From Leptolyngbya cf. ectocarpi LEGE 11479 (lineage in GTDB: Bacteria > Cyanobacteriota > Cyanobacteriia > Phormidesmidales > Phormidesmidaceae): a DNA stretch of 60,397 bases. The position numbers and the translations under genes are program-made. A model generated the notes under the pieces. The model had not been told where the DNA came from. It was given only the letters and a program-made list of their open reading frames with translations, and did not search any database. Location: assembly GCF_015207065.1 (NCBI RefSeq), contig NZ_JADEXP010000004.1, positions 1-60,397 of the forward strand. Direction: 5' to 3'. Shown here piece after piece: positions 1 to 8,329 of this stretch; the first letter of the stretch is position 1; every line of letters begins with the position of its first letter.

Positions 1-1027
1 ATATTAGATTCAGGCCTATCCCCTGAATTTTGTTGGCGCTTGTTTCAATCCCTAAGGCTGTCATAGCCATGGTTAAACAAAATTTATCGGCATGGTTGAT
101 AAAGTTAACAACTCCAAGGGGGGGGCGAAACCATGAATTCATCCCAATCATGACTATAAAAAGGATGGCAAACCAAGGAATAACAACTTTACTTTTTCGT
201 TGAACATTTAGTGGAGTGTCATAGTCTCCACCCATAGACTTCTTCGAGGTCAATAGTCCCAGAAGCAGCAAAAAAGGAACCAGCAGCATCACCCGGATCA
301 TTTTTATGATGATGGCATTTTGTGTTACGACCTCAGAAATAGCAGACCCTGCTGCTGCCACATTTCCGACGGAGGGAAGTGCGGCACCCAGAAAAATTCC
401 GAATATGTGCTCATTTATTGGCAACCACCCCAGCCTATAAAACAAAGGAAAAAGAAACATTCCTGCAGTGCCAAATACAAATGTAATCGCCACAGCAATA
501 GTATTTTTATAGGATTTACTCTTCAAAATTGAACTTGTCGCTAATATTGCGGCTGAGCCGCAAATAGAGCTTCCAGCTGCGATTAAAAGCGATAGTTCAT
601 AATCTAACTTAAAACAGTATCTACCGAAGAAAAAAGCGATAAAAAATGTACTAGTGACAATAAATAAAGATGCTAAAAATCCACCTAAACCTACCTGAAA
701 TAAGTCTTGAACAGTCAATTTAAAGCCATAAAATATAATTGCTATATTCAGAATTTCATTTTTGCAGCATACAATCCCAGGTATCCATTCCGAGGGTAAA
801 TCTTTCCCAAAACTGTTAGCATAAAGAGCGCCTAGAATGAGTCCAACCATAACTGGACTTATTCTAAGGCTCTTCATAATCTCAAAGGAAGATATATGAT
901 ACGACGCTAAGCTAAATAGGCTAACAAAAAATATGCCATGCAGCCTATTGAGCCAACGTGCTGAACCAAATAAAAATTTCAGTAGGTTTCCACTGGGAAT
1001 ATCTCCGTTTAAGCTTTGTGGATCCAT
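1..1027 (-). CDS. YeiH/UPF0324-family putative sulfate exporter (3' end cut by window edge)
   Basis: Reading the minus strand from the ATG at 1025-1027 gives about 342 codons with no stop up to base 1, so the C-terminus lies outside the window. The protein is strongly hydrophobic with about ten membrane segments. It carries the family landmark of this membrane group, a small-residue stretch reading GSSICGSAAI, and a later segment reading GAALPSVGNVAAAGSA. Family members are about 330-350 residues, so nearly the whole protein is present. Family knowledge: YeiH-like proteins are annotated as putative sulfate exporters, and some relatives sit in taurine or sulfonate catabolic loci. It lies 162 bases downstream of, and in the same direction as, a sulfonate/nitrate-type ABC transporter, so a role in exporting a product of imported sulfonate is an inference. 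The start is not certain because no clear ribosome binding site is visible. Confidence 0.8.
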   Translation of the reverse strand, partial: MDPQSLNGDIPSGNLLKFLFGSARWLNRLHGIFFVSLFSLASYHISSFEIMKSLRISPVMVGLILGALYANSFGKDLPSEWIPGIVCCKNEILNIAIIFYGFKLTVQDLFQVGLGGFLASLFIVTSTFFIAFFFGRYCFKLDYELSLLIAAGSSICGSAAILATSSILKSKSYKNTIAVAITFVFGTAGMFLFPLFYRLGWLPINEHIFGIFLGAALPSVGNVAAAGSAISEVVTQNAIIIKMIRVMLLVPFLLLLGLLTSKKSMGGDYDTPLNVQRKSKVVIPWFAILFIVMIGMNSWFRPPLGVVNFINHADKFCLTMAMTALGIETSANKIQGIGLNLI

Positions 1028-1075
1028 TACATAAAAAATAGACTTATTTTTGTTTTGAATTATCCTATTGCGACA

Positions 1076-1098
1076 GTAGGCCCCATGGCTGGGGCTAC
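1076..1098. repeat. Short hairpin between ABC ATPase and exporter genes
   Basis: GTAG-G-CCCCA and TGGGGCTAC form a nine-base-pair stem with one bulged G around a TGGC loop. No T-run follows on either strand, so it is not a typical intrinsic terminator. It could be an RNA stability or attenuation element between two co-directional genes. Confidence 0.4.
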
Positions 1099-1189
1099 GC
1101 ATAAAACAGATTCTTGGAATATGGCAATGCACCCTCTGCGGAACCTTTTTTTATCTGAAAGTCAGACGTCATCCCTACAGACTATATTC

Positions 1190-2011
1190 CTAGAGATTCT
1201 CCATACCCTTAAGGGTTTCTTCTCTAATGAGTTCAAATACTTGGCGATTAAGCTGTGTAAATTCTGGACTCAACATATCGTCAACATGGCGCGGTCTATC
1301 CAAAGGAATATCTATCTCTGCTTTTATTCGACCTGGCTGCACCCCCATCACAAAAATGCGATCGCCCAAAAAAACCGCCTCTTCAATGTCGTGGGTCACA
1401 AAAATAACCGTAGTTTTTAATGTCTCCCAGATATTGAGCAATAACTCCTGCATCATGTGCCGGGTTTGGGCATCTAAGGCTGCAAAGGGCTCATCCATCA
1501 GCAATACTGAGGGTGAATTAACCAAGGCCCGAACAATGCTGGCCCGCTGCTGCATTCCGCCCGAGAGCTGACTGGGGTAAGCATTGCGATATTTGCCCAG
1601 CCCCACCAGATTCAGGTATTCCCCCACCATATCCTCTCGTTCTGATTTGGGAATGCCTTTAATCTTTAGACCAAACTCAACATTTTGATAAGTTGTTTTC
1701 CAGGGGAGTAACGAATACTGCTGAAAGACAAATCCTCGATCGGCCCCTGGCTTTTTAACCTGATGCTGATCGACCATGACGTAGCCTGCCGTGGGTTTGA
1801 TAAAACCAGCAATGATATTCAGAAGTGTGGATTTACCACAGCCTGAAGGACCTAAAAGACATACAAGTTCCCCCGGTTTAATTTGTAAATTGACCGATTC
1901 TAATACCTGGGTGGAATGACCTTTTCGACTAAAGATCATCGAAATGCCTTCCACATTGACCGAGCCTTTGGCCTCAGATGTTGTCGCTGCTGCTAGAGCC
2001 TCTTGTGTCAT
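1190..2011 (-). CDS. ABC transporter ATP-binding protein, nitrate/sulfonate/taurine type
   Basis: This is the cytoplasmic ATPase of an importer. It shows Walker A (GPSGCGKST), the ABC signature (LSGGMQQR), Walker B (VLLMDEPFAALD) and the switch histidine (VTHDIEEA), in the arrangement of the SsuB/TauB/NrtD family. I place the start at ATG 2009-2011, which has AGGA nine bases upstream. An in-frame ATG at 2038 also exists, but it lies in a tandem 19-base duplication and has no good ribosome binding site. It is the third gene of a minus-strand operon after the binding protein and permease. The substrate cannot be read from the ATPase. Confidence 0.9.
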   Translation of the reverse strand: MTQEALAAATTSEAKGSVNVEGISMIFSRKGHSTQVLESVNLQIKPGELVCLLGPSGCGKSTLLNIIAGFIKPTAGYVMVDQHQVKKPGADRGFVFQQYSLLPWKTTYQNVEFGLKIKGIPKSEREDMVGEYLNLVGLGKYRNAYPSQLSGGMQQRASIVRALVNSPSVLLMDEPFAALDAQTRHMMQELLLNIWETLKTTVIFVTHDIEEAVFLGDRIFVMGVQPGRIKAEIDIPLDRPRHVDDMLSPEFTQLNRQVFELIREETLKGMENL

Positions 2012-2025
2012 GGTGGACAATCCTG

Positions 2026-2063
2026 CTGGTTTATGCATTCTGTTCTGGTTTATGCATCCTGTT
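2026..2063. repeat. 19-base tandem duplication across the permease/ATPase junction
   Basis: Two adjacent copies (2026-2044 and 2045-2063) match at 18 of 19 positions. Each contains TTTATGCAT. The second copy holds the stop codon of the permease on the minus strand, and the first creates the alternative upstream ATG of the ATPase. Confidence 0.75.
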
Positions 2064-2910
2064 TTTTGATTACACGCCAGGGCATCAAAGCCGCTGTGCT
2101 ACGCCCAACAGCCCAAGAACTCAGGGCACCCATCAACCCAATCAGCAACATCCCCATCACAATGGGGGGATAGTTAGATGTGACATAGGACTCCCAGGTA
2201 ATGTAGCCTACCCCGTACCGACCAGCCAAAATCTCAGCAGTCACCAAGCAAAACCAGGCGTTACCCATGCCAATGGTCAACCCGCTGGCAATCCCAGGTA
2301 GGGCACCTGGGATGACAATATCCTTGAAAACATGCCATTGATTTGCCCCCAGGCATTGTCCTACTCGGATCAGGACAATATCGTGAAGAATATTTTCAAC
2401 GGCTCGAATCGTACTGATTAAAACAGGAAAGAATGCGCCGATAAAGGTGATATAAATCATCCCTGTCTCGGCGTTGGGAAACATTAAGATGGCGAGCGGA
2501 ATCCAGGCGACAGCCGGTATGGGTCTAAGGAGTTCTAATGATGGCATTAAAAGATCTTCAGCAATTTGAAACCAGCCAATAATAATCCCTAAGACGACCG
2601 CCAAAACAGAGGCTACAGCAAACCCTACTAATACCCGTACCATGCTAGAGCGGATATGCACCCAGGGGTCACTGGTAAAGAAATCAACAGTGGCCTTGGC
2701 CACTTCCCATGGAGAGGGGATCAGCTGAAAGTTAATAAAGAACTTAAAGCCAATCATGCACAGGATTTGCCAGATGCCGAAAAAGAGGCCTAGGGCAATA
2801 AACCGCCTAATAGAGCGGCCTGACAAGATAACCTGCAGGGTTTGATACAGACTTGCCATCGGGCTAGAACTGCTAGCCCGAACGCGAGATTGAGGTAGGG
2901 TGCTGGCCAT
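2050..2910 (-). CDS. ABC transporter permease, SsuC/TauC/NrtB type
   Basis: This is a 286-residue inner-membrane permease with about six transmembrane helices. Its EAA-type cytoplasmic loop reads GANQWHVFKDIVIPGALPGIASG (split: GANQWHVFKD, IVIPGALPG), the contact site for the ATPase. A hydrophilic N-terminus of about 30 residues precedes the first helix. Length and loop sequence fit the nitrate/sulfonate/taurine family. It lies between the binding-protein gene (40 bases upstream) and the ATPase gene, all on the minus strand, so the three form one transporter operon. Confidence 0.9.
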   Translation of the reverse strand: MASTLPQSRVRASSSSPMASLYQTLQVILSGRSIRRFIALGLFFGIWQILCMIGFKFFINFQLIPSPWEVAKATVDFFTSDPWVHIRSSMVRVLVGFAVASVLAVVLGIIIGWFQIAEDLLMPSLELLRPIPAVAWIPLAILMFPNAETGMIYITFIGAFFPVLISTIRAVENILHDIVLIRVGQCLGANQWHVFKDIVIPGALPGIASGLTIGMGNAWFCLVTAEILAGRYGVGYITWESYVTSNYPPIVMGMLLIGLMGALSSWAVGRSTAALMPWRVIKKQDA

Positions 2911-2950
2911 AGGAGAGAACTATTAAAGGAATTGTTGAGAGCGCGTATTC

Positions 2951-4525
2951 CTAACCTGCCACCGGTACAGCATCTAGCAGTGTCTTCTTCAAATCCTCCA
3001 TAGTTAACCGGCTAATGCGAGATGGCTGAGGTCCACTAGCGTAGGTTTGCAGCAGGCTCTTAAATGTGGTTACCTGGCCACCGGACTCAGAGGCAAACGC
3101 TTGGGCGTCGGCTTCTAGCAGAAAGGCCGATACTTCATCTCCATTTTTGACATAGTGAGAGTTTTCCGCAAACAGCTTCCAGCCTTTGTTGCGATCGTGG
3201 ACAAAGATCACATCAGAGGCTTTGCCGTCAGCCTGTAGCTCGTTGAGCTTTTTGATCATGTTGGGAATAGTGGCAAAGTTAGTCACTGTGGGCTCTTCTT
3301 GAATCCATAGCTGGGCCGCCATTTTGGGCTCTTCAATGGGTTCGTTGGTGAGGGCGTCATTTCCAGTAATGACGTAGCTTTCGCCTGTTTCGATCACTTC
3401 ATCATAGTTTAAACCCATGTTGTCCATGGCTGTTTTCAAAAAGCTTTCATCGACCCACTGGGTAACATCATCTGGGTTAACCGGGGATTCAATTTTGCCC
3501 AGGCTGATTAATGTGGCGATACTGTTCTTGAGCGCTTCTAACTGGACTTCACCAATGCTGGGGTTTATAGGCTGTAGACCAGACGGCCCCAGGAACATAT
3601 AAACGACTTCTTTTTCAATCCCTGACCATTCTTCGATTTGGGCAGAGATCTCTTCAGGTTTCTCTTGGAATGTTTGGTTGGCTTCCAACATTGCCTGGAG
3701 ATAGGCTTGAACGATTTCGGGATGCTCTTCAGCGAAGTCAGACCGAACAACAATGCCGTGCAGGGTGGGAACGCCTGTTTGTGCACCATCAAAAATCTTC
3801 TTGGCGAATCCTCGGAAGGGAAACAGTTCTCCAAAGGGGACAAAGTCAGCGTGGGCGTCAATTTGGCCCGTACGTAGGCTGGTGCCGCCCACCTCTGGTG
3901 CTTGGCTAATCAGTTTGACGTCTGACTCTGGGTCAATGCCGGCATCGCTCAATGCTTTTAAGACCATGCCGTGAGCTGCAGAGCCAAAGGGGACGGACAC
4001 AGAGCCGCCTTTTAGATCCGCTAGGGAAGTGACATCGCTATCTTTGGGAACAACGACCGCATTACCTGCTCCGTTGGGGCTGTAGGCCAGGGTGCCAATG
4101 AATGTGGAGGTGACACCCTCGACCTCTTCTTGGAATTTAATCAGATTGATAACAGCTGGAAAATCACCCATGAGGCCAATGTCAATCTGGTCGGCAAGCA
4201 TTTTGTTGGTGATGGGTGGTCCTGACGTGTAGCTGGACCATTGAATATCGTATTCTACATTTTCATACTTACCTGTTGTTGGCAGATGTTTTTCTAATAG
4301 CCCCAGTTCTCGCACGGTAGCACCGCCAACAGCTGTATTGATCACCTGGTCTTGGGTACCAATAGAAATACGGATCACCTCTCCATTGCCAGTACTGGCG
4401 GTATTGGTTGAACCATCAGCACTTTCACCACTAGGAGTGCCTGAACAGGATGCGATAAAGACTGCAGAAAACGTTAGGGCACAAGAGAGAGGAAATCTTC
4501 TGAGCCAAGGATTATGAGGCTTCAT
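2951..4525 (-). CDS. Solute-binding lipoprotein, NrtA/SsuA/TauA-like, with NosL-like C-terminal extension
   Basis: I choose ATG 4523-4525: the predicted NtcA-type promoter would start transcription near 4548, and GGAG lies 11 bases upstream of this ATG. The TTG at 4546 would be almost leaderless. The protein begins with a lipoprotein signal (hydrophobic stretch, then lipobox FIASC). A periplasmic-binding-protein type 2 domain of the nitrate/sulfonate family follows, to about residue 375. At about 525 residues it is 150-200 longer than typical SsuA/TauA. The extra tail contains GWKLFAENSHYVKNGDEV and FASESGGQVTTFKSLL, which resembles the NosL/metal-lipoprotein fold (inference from pattern only). 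It is the first gene of the operon with the permease and ATPase. The substrate is unknown; nitrogen control argues for a nitrogen-containing ligand. Confidence 0.85.
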   Translation of the reverse strand: MKPHNPWLRRFPLSCALTFSAVFIASCSGTPSGESADGSTNTASTGNGEVIRISIGTQDQVINTAVGGATVRELGLLEKHLPTTGKYENVEYDIQWSSYTSGPPITNKMLADQIDIGLMGDFPAVINLIKFQEEVEGVTSTFIGTLAYSPNGAGNAVVVPKDSDVTSLADLKGGSVSVPFGSAAHGMVLKALSDAGIDPESDVKLISQAPEVGGTSLRTGQIDAHADFVPFGELFPFRGFAKKIFDGAQTGVPTLHGIVVRSDFAEEHPEIVQAYLQAMLEANQTFQEKPEEISAQIEEWSGIEKEVVYMFLGPSGLQPINPSIGEVQLEALKNSIATLISLGKIESPVNPDDVTQWVDESFLKTAMDNMGLNYDEVIETGESYVITGNDALTNEPIEEPKMAAQLWIQEEPTVTNFATIPNMIKKLNELQADGKASDVIFVHDRNKGWKLFAENSHYVKNGDEVSAFLLEADAQAFASESGGQVTTFKSLLQTYASGPQPSRISRLTMEDLKKTLLDAVPVAG

Positions 4526-4554
4526 GGCGAGCGCTACTCCGATCAATTTGCTCC

Positions 4555-4596
4555 ATTTAATCCGGGAGAGATTTGATCATCTGTAAATAGAGATAC
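4555..4596 (-). promoter_or_regulatory. NtcA box with correctly spaced -10 hexamer
   Basis: GTA-AATAGAGA-TAC at 4583-4596 is a perfect GTA-N8-TAC NtcA site. Reading the minus strand, 22 bases separate it from the hexamer TTAAAT at 4560-4555, which matches TATAAT at 4 of 6 positions. This is the spacing of class II NtcA-activated cyanobacterial promoters. The site drives the solute-binding protein and its ABC operon. Confidence 0.7.
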
Positions 4597-4900
4597 AGAT
4601 ACTTTCTGGACCCTCTCTTGGTGGATAAGGATTTTGATTGGATCTATAGATATCTTTTATTTACAAATGCAGAACCAACACGTTTGTTTTTATTCGATGT
4701 CTGCATCGACGAGAAATTTATAAGTCTTTCCCTAACTAGATTAAGCAAAGACCTGAATTATGCTTTAGGTCTTAATTATTTTAGCAGCAGCAATTTTCAA
4801 CTATTTGTATGGAAATATTGCCGATTGAGTTACTGACTGCATGAACTTGGGCTGAATGGATACCTTAGGTAGACGTATCTTTGCCCAATCACCCGGAGCT

Positions 4901-5833
4901 ATGTTGAAGCTGTCAAAACTCAATCTCGGACAAAAGTTTACCCTGATGCTGCTGGGGGTTTTTCTGGCGGGTATCCTCATGAGCGGCATAGCTTTGTCAA
5001 AATTGCTCAACTACACAGCCCAGGCAGAGCTGACCAGTAAAGCCCTGATGCTAATGGAGACGATGAACTCTGTGCGTCAGTACACGGTGGATGAGGTCAG
5101 ACCAGAGTTATCAGAACGAAGTGAAGCTAATTTTTTGCCGGAGACGGTGCCTAGTTACTCGGCCCATACTGTCTTTAGTACGCTACAGTCCAACTCAGAC
5201 TACAAGGATTTCTTTTATAAAGAAGCTGTTCTAAATCCGACCGTGCCTAAGGATAAAGCCGATCAGTTTGAAGCGTCACTGGTGAGTCAGTTTAAGCAGC
5301 CTAACAGTCGGCCAGACTTGGAAGGGTTTAGAGATTCACCGGATGGCAAACTCTACTACATTGCCCGACCGATTCAAATCAAGCAGGAGGCTTGTCTGAC
5401 GTGTCACAGCACCGTAGAACGGGCACCTAAAAGTATGGTTGCTCTCTACGGTGACCAGGGTGGCTTTGGTTGGGAGCTGAATGAAATTGTCGGTACACAG
5501 ATTATTTCGGTGCCGGCAGCGAGGGTGTTTCAGAAGGCGAATCGGTCGTTGTGGATTACTTTAGGGGTGTTTTCGGGGGTGTTTGCGATCGCAATCCTCC
5601 TGGTTAACCTCTGGCTCAAGCGCTACGTCGTCCGCCCCATCAACCGCATGGCGGCCACTGCAGAAGCCGTCAGCACGGGCGATACCCAAGCCGAATTTGT
5701 CAAATGGTCCGATGATGAGGTCGGCAAACTCACCGATTCCTTTAACCGCATGCGGCTCAGCTTGCAAATGGCCATGCAGCGGCTAGAGCGCCATCGCCGC
5801 AAACGCAAGGGCAGTTCTGGTGCTGGCTCATAA
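4901..5833 (+). CDS. Tll0287-like (DUF3365) c-type haem sensor with HAMP domain
   Basis: This is a membrane sensor protein. Starting at ATG 4901 it has an N-terminal membrane anchor (FTLMLLGVFLAGILM), an extracytoplasmic domain of the Tll0287/DUF3365 type with a covalent haem motif CLTCH, a second membrane helix (LWITLGVFSGVFAIAILL), a HAMP linker beginning after RPINRM, and a short basic tail ending near GSSGAGS. The family is thought to sense redox state or gas ligands through a c-type haem in a PAS-like fold. There is no kinase, cyclase or methyl-accepting output domain in the chain, so the signal must pass to a separate partner. The convergent cyclase-kinase gene 59 bases away is an obvious candidate (inference). 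An in-frame ATG at 4856 would add 15 residues. Confidence 0.85.
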   Translation: MLKLSKLNLGQKFTLMLLGVFLAGILMSGIALSKLLNYTAQAELTSKALMLMETMNSVRQYTVDEVRPELSERSEANFLPETVPSYSAHTVFSTLQSNSDYKDFFYKEAVLNPTVPKDKADQFEASLVSQFKQPNSRPDLEGFRDSPDGKLYYIARPIQIKQEACLTCHSTVERAPKSMVALYGDQGGFGWELNEIVGTQIISVPAARVFQKANRSLWITLGVFSGVFAIAILLVNLWLKRYVVRPINRMAATAEAVSTGDTQAEFVKWSDDEVGKLTDSFNRMRLSLQMAMQRLERHRRKRKGSSGAGS

Positions 5834-5892
5834 TGTCTGCTCCCTGGCCCCTGACTACTGCGGTATTTTCTGACTTTAGGAGATAGGCTCGA

Positions 5893-7956
5893 TTACTTTG
5901 ACTTGATCCGAATCGCACTGCGCAGTTTCTGCCGAAACTCCTGAGCCTTTGGGCCATTGGGAATCTCTTTTGCCAGTCGCTCTACAAAAGCGGGCGGATT
6001 TAGGTGGGGATAATCCGCCAGGGTATCTTCCACAATCATACTGGCCATGGGGCCGATACACTGGGCCAGGATTTGGCGGCATTGGGTAATAAACTCAGGG
6101 CTGAGCTGCCGCTTTTGCACCTCGGTGCTAAGCTCTGGCATCGTTGTGCTATTGGCCAGTGTCTCACTGGGGATACAGATGTGGCTCAAAAAGGCGGTGG
6201 CCTGGTCGGCATCGGTTATTTGTCCTGCCAGGATTTCAGCGATTTCCTGCGGTGTGGCACTGGGGTTGTCTTCGAGGGTTTCCTCGATCACCATGTCGGC
6301 CATGGGGCCAATACAGCGCACCAGTTCGTCACGGCACTGGGCAATAAAGGATGGGTCCGGTTTAGACAGACTCTGGGTGGGCAGCGCTACAGCCTCCGCC
6401 ATTGGCGGCACCTGGTCCAGCAGCTGGCGACTGTCGGCGGGCAGTAGCGGTTTTAGCTGTTCAAATACTGCCTGCGCCGACTGAAATCGTTCCTGGGGCT
6501 GCTGTCGGGTCATGGTGGTCAAAATGTCCCCCAGGGCCGGACTCAGACGCACATACTGCTGCCAGGTTAGCTCTAGGCTGTGGGCATCCATCAGCTGGCG
6601 AGGATGCTGACCGGTCAACAGGACCAGAGCCGTCACCCCCAAAGCATACAGGTCGCTAGACGGGGTGCACTTGCCATACATTTGCTCCGGCGGAGAATAG
6701 CCAAATTTGCCCACGGCGGTGACCGAGTTTTTTAGGTTTTCGGCCTGGGTGACGGTGTTGGATAGGGCATCGGACATGGTGTTATTGACCAGACCAAAAT
6801 CGATCAGCATGGGCAGGTTGCGATCGCGAGAATACATGACATTCTCAGGCGAAATATCCCGATGCATAATATTGAGGCTGTGCAAGTAGTTCAGCACCCG
6901 CAGCATGTGGGCCAGCCAAAAGATAACCTCGGCTTCGGTAAACAGCTTGGACTGCTTTTTACGATGCTGAAGCAGCTTTAGATAGGTGACCCCGTCGATA
7001 TATTCTTGGACAATAAACAGCCGTTTGGCCTGGGTAAAGCAGGCCATAAATTTGGGAATTTGCGGATGGTCAATGCTGTGTAGAGTTTTAGCTTCTCGCT
7101 TAAATAGCTCGATGGCTTTTTCAAGGAATTTGCCCTGTTTTTGTACCGGACGCAGTTCTTTGAGCACGCAGAGTTCGCCAAAGCGCTGGGTGTCTTCTGC
7201 CAGGTAAGAGTAGCCAAAGCCCCCCTGGCCCAGCATGCGCTTGATGGTGTAGCGGCCACCGACTTTAACCCCGGCGGTCAATACAGCCGTGGCTTTGGTC
7301 GGCCCAGACGCGGTGCTGCTATTCCAATGCTTGGTCTGCTCGGGGTCGGTCGCTGAGGTCGTTTGAGAGGCCGATTGAGAGGCCGGTTCAGAGATCGGTT
7401 CGGCGTCAGCCGCCATATTGATGTGATAAACCGAGACAGGCTCTTGAATATTTTTTAGCTTTAGCGGACCGGCAAAGTCGGCATTTAGCGTCAGCCGGAC
7501 CTTGACCAGGTCGTAGACGATTTGCGATAGGCAGATGCCGCCGGGTTGGGCCTTAGTCTGCAGCCGGGCGGCAATATTGACGCTATTGCCCATGACGTCT
7601 GAATTGTTAAAAAAGACGTCTCCCATGTGGATGCCGATGCGATGGGATAGGCTATCGGATGCAGGATCTTCAGTCTCTTTGGCACTGGCGATGAGGGCGG
7701 TTTGGATTGCGATCGCACAGCTCACCGCCTGGACTGCACTGACAAAATACATCAGCAGCCCATCGCCAGTGGACTTGAGTACCTGTCCTTCAAACTCCTG
7801 GCACTGCTGGGTCATCAGCTGCAGATCGCGGTGAATCAGCTGTAGGGTTTTCTCCTCATCAACCGACATGCGGGCACTAAAGCCCACTGCATCGGTAACA
7901 ACAATAGCGGCAAGAGCACGCTGTCCTCGGCTGGGGGTGGGAAGGTCACTGGACAT
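5893..7956 (-). CDS. Class III nucleotide cyclase / Ser-Thr protein kinase fusion
   Basis: This is a 687-residue signalling protein. Residues about 10-180 form a class III adenylate/guanylate cyclase domain: metal aspartates in VVTDAVGFS and KSTGDGLLMYF, and the catalytic helix VNIAARLQ. After a Ser/Thr-rich linker, residues about 232-500 are a Hanks-type kinase with the glycine loop GQGGFG, catalytic HRDISPEN and DFG. The C-terminal 130 residues contain two tandem repeats of about 57 residues, each built on F-I-x-Q-C-R and CIGPMA[DS]M. I do not recognise their function. No membrane segment is visible. Both catalytic cores look intact. The fusion is convergent with the haem-sensor gene. The cAMP or cGMP specificity cannot be assigned from sequence alone. 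Confidence 0.9.
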   Translation of the reverse strand: MSSDLPTPSRGQRALAAIVVTDAVGFSARMSVDEEKTLQLIHRDLQLMTQQCQEFEGQVLKSTGDGLLMYFVSAVQAVSCAIAIQTALIASAKETEDPASDSLSHRIGIHMGDVFFNNSDVMGNSVNIAARLQTKAQPGGICLSQIVYDLVKVRLTLNADFAGPLKLKNIQEPVSVYHINMAADAEPISEPASQSASQTTSATDPEQTKHWNSSTASGPTKATAVLTAGVKVGGRYTIKRMLGQGGFGYSYLAEDTQRFGELCVLKELRPVQKQGKFLEKAIELFKREAKTLHSIDHPQIPKFMACFTQAKRLFIVQEYIDGVTYLKLLQHRKKQSKLFTEAEVIFWLAHMLRVLNYLHSLNIMHRDISPENVMYSRDRNLPMLIDFGLVNNTMSDALSNTVTQAENLKNSVTAVGKFGYSPPEQMYGKCTPSSDLYALGVTALVLLTGQHPRQLMDAHSLELTWQQYVRLSPALGDILTTMTRQQPQERFQSAQAVFEQLKPLLPADSRQLLDQVPPMAEAVALPTQSLSKPDPSFIAQCRDELVRCIGPMADMVIEETLEDNPSATPQEIAEILAGQITDADQATAFLSHICIPSETLANSTTMPELSTEVQKRQLSPEFITQCRQILAQCIGPMASMIVEDTLADYPHLNPPAFVERLAKEIPNGPKAQEFRQKLRSAIRIKSK

Positions 7957-8329
7957 GGACTAAAGGGAATTGCAAAAACGTCGCATTAAAAGTATTTGTG
8001 CATCGTCTCAGGATTCTAAACAGATGACATCACTGAGGGCGGCACAAAATATCATTCAGAAAACATCACAACCAATTCTATGCTTCACCACAAAGCCGAT
8101 CGTTTTCTGATGAAATGCCTGAGGTCGATGGCAAAACCGTTTGGCCGCGCATCGCCTAGCAAGCTCATCGCATATCTATGCTTTCAGGCCAATCATCACC
8201 CCGACCGCAAAGCCTGCCCCTTTAATCACAAAGCTTAATCCCATTCCCTCGCGCGCCCATTAGCGATAGCATTCTAAGACTGACGTTTTTCAATTGACCC
8301 TCCCAGTGCAAACAGCAGCCCCATCCTCC
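7957..8329. other. Intergenic region upstream of dapD
   Basis: These 373 bases separate the divergent cyclase-kinase and dapD genes and must hold both promoters. I see no clear operator or terminator. The only coding candidate is a 22-residue hydrophobic reading frame on the minus strand (8176-8244), listed separately. Confidence 0.6.
8176..8244 (-). CDS. Possible 22-residue hydrophobic small protein
   Basis: An ATG-initiated frame reads MGLSFVIKGAGFAVGV then MIGLKA and stops at TAG. It is a glycine-rich single hydrophobic helix with two lysines, and a purine-rich GAGGGA lies directly before the ATG, closer than ideal. Many cyanobacterial membrane complexes use such short subunits, but I recognise no known one. 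A chance frame is quite possible. Confidence 0.2.
   Translation of the reverse strand: MGLSFVIKGAGFAVGVMIGLKA

Noticed and set aside
1076-1098. Intrinsic terminator after the ABC ATPase
   Set aside because: The hairpin is stable but has a bulge and no T-run on the minus strand, so it was recorded only as a hairpin.
1016-1420. 134-codon plus-strand frame
   Set aside because: It runs antisense through the exporter start and the ABC ATPase, both of which have clear family motifs.
4618-4836. 72-codon plus-strand frame between the NtcA box and the haem-sensor gene
   Set aside because: It starts with TTG, has no ribosome binding site, resembles no family and lies in an A/T-rich promoter region.
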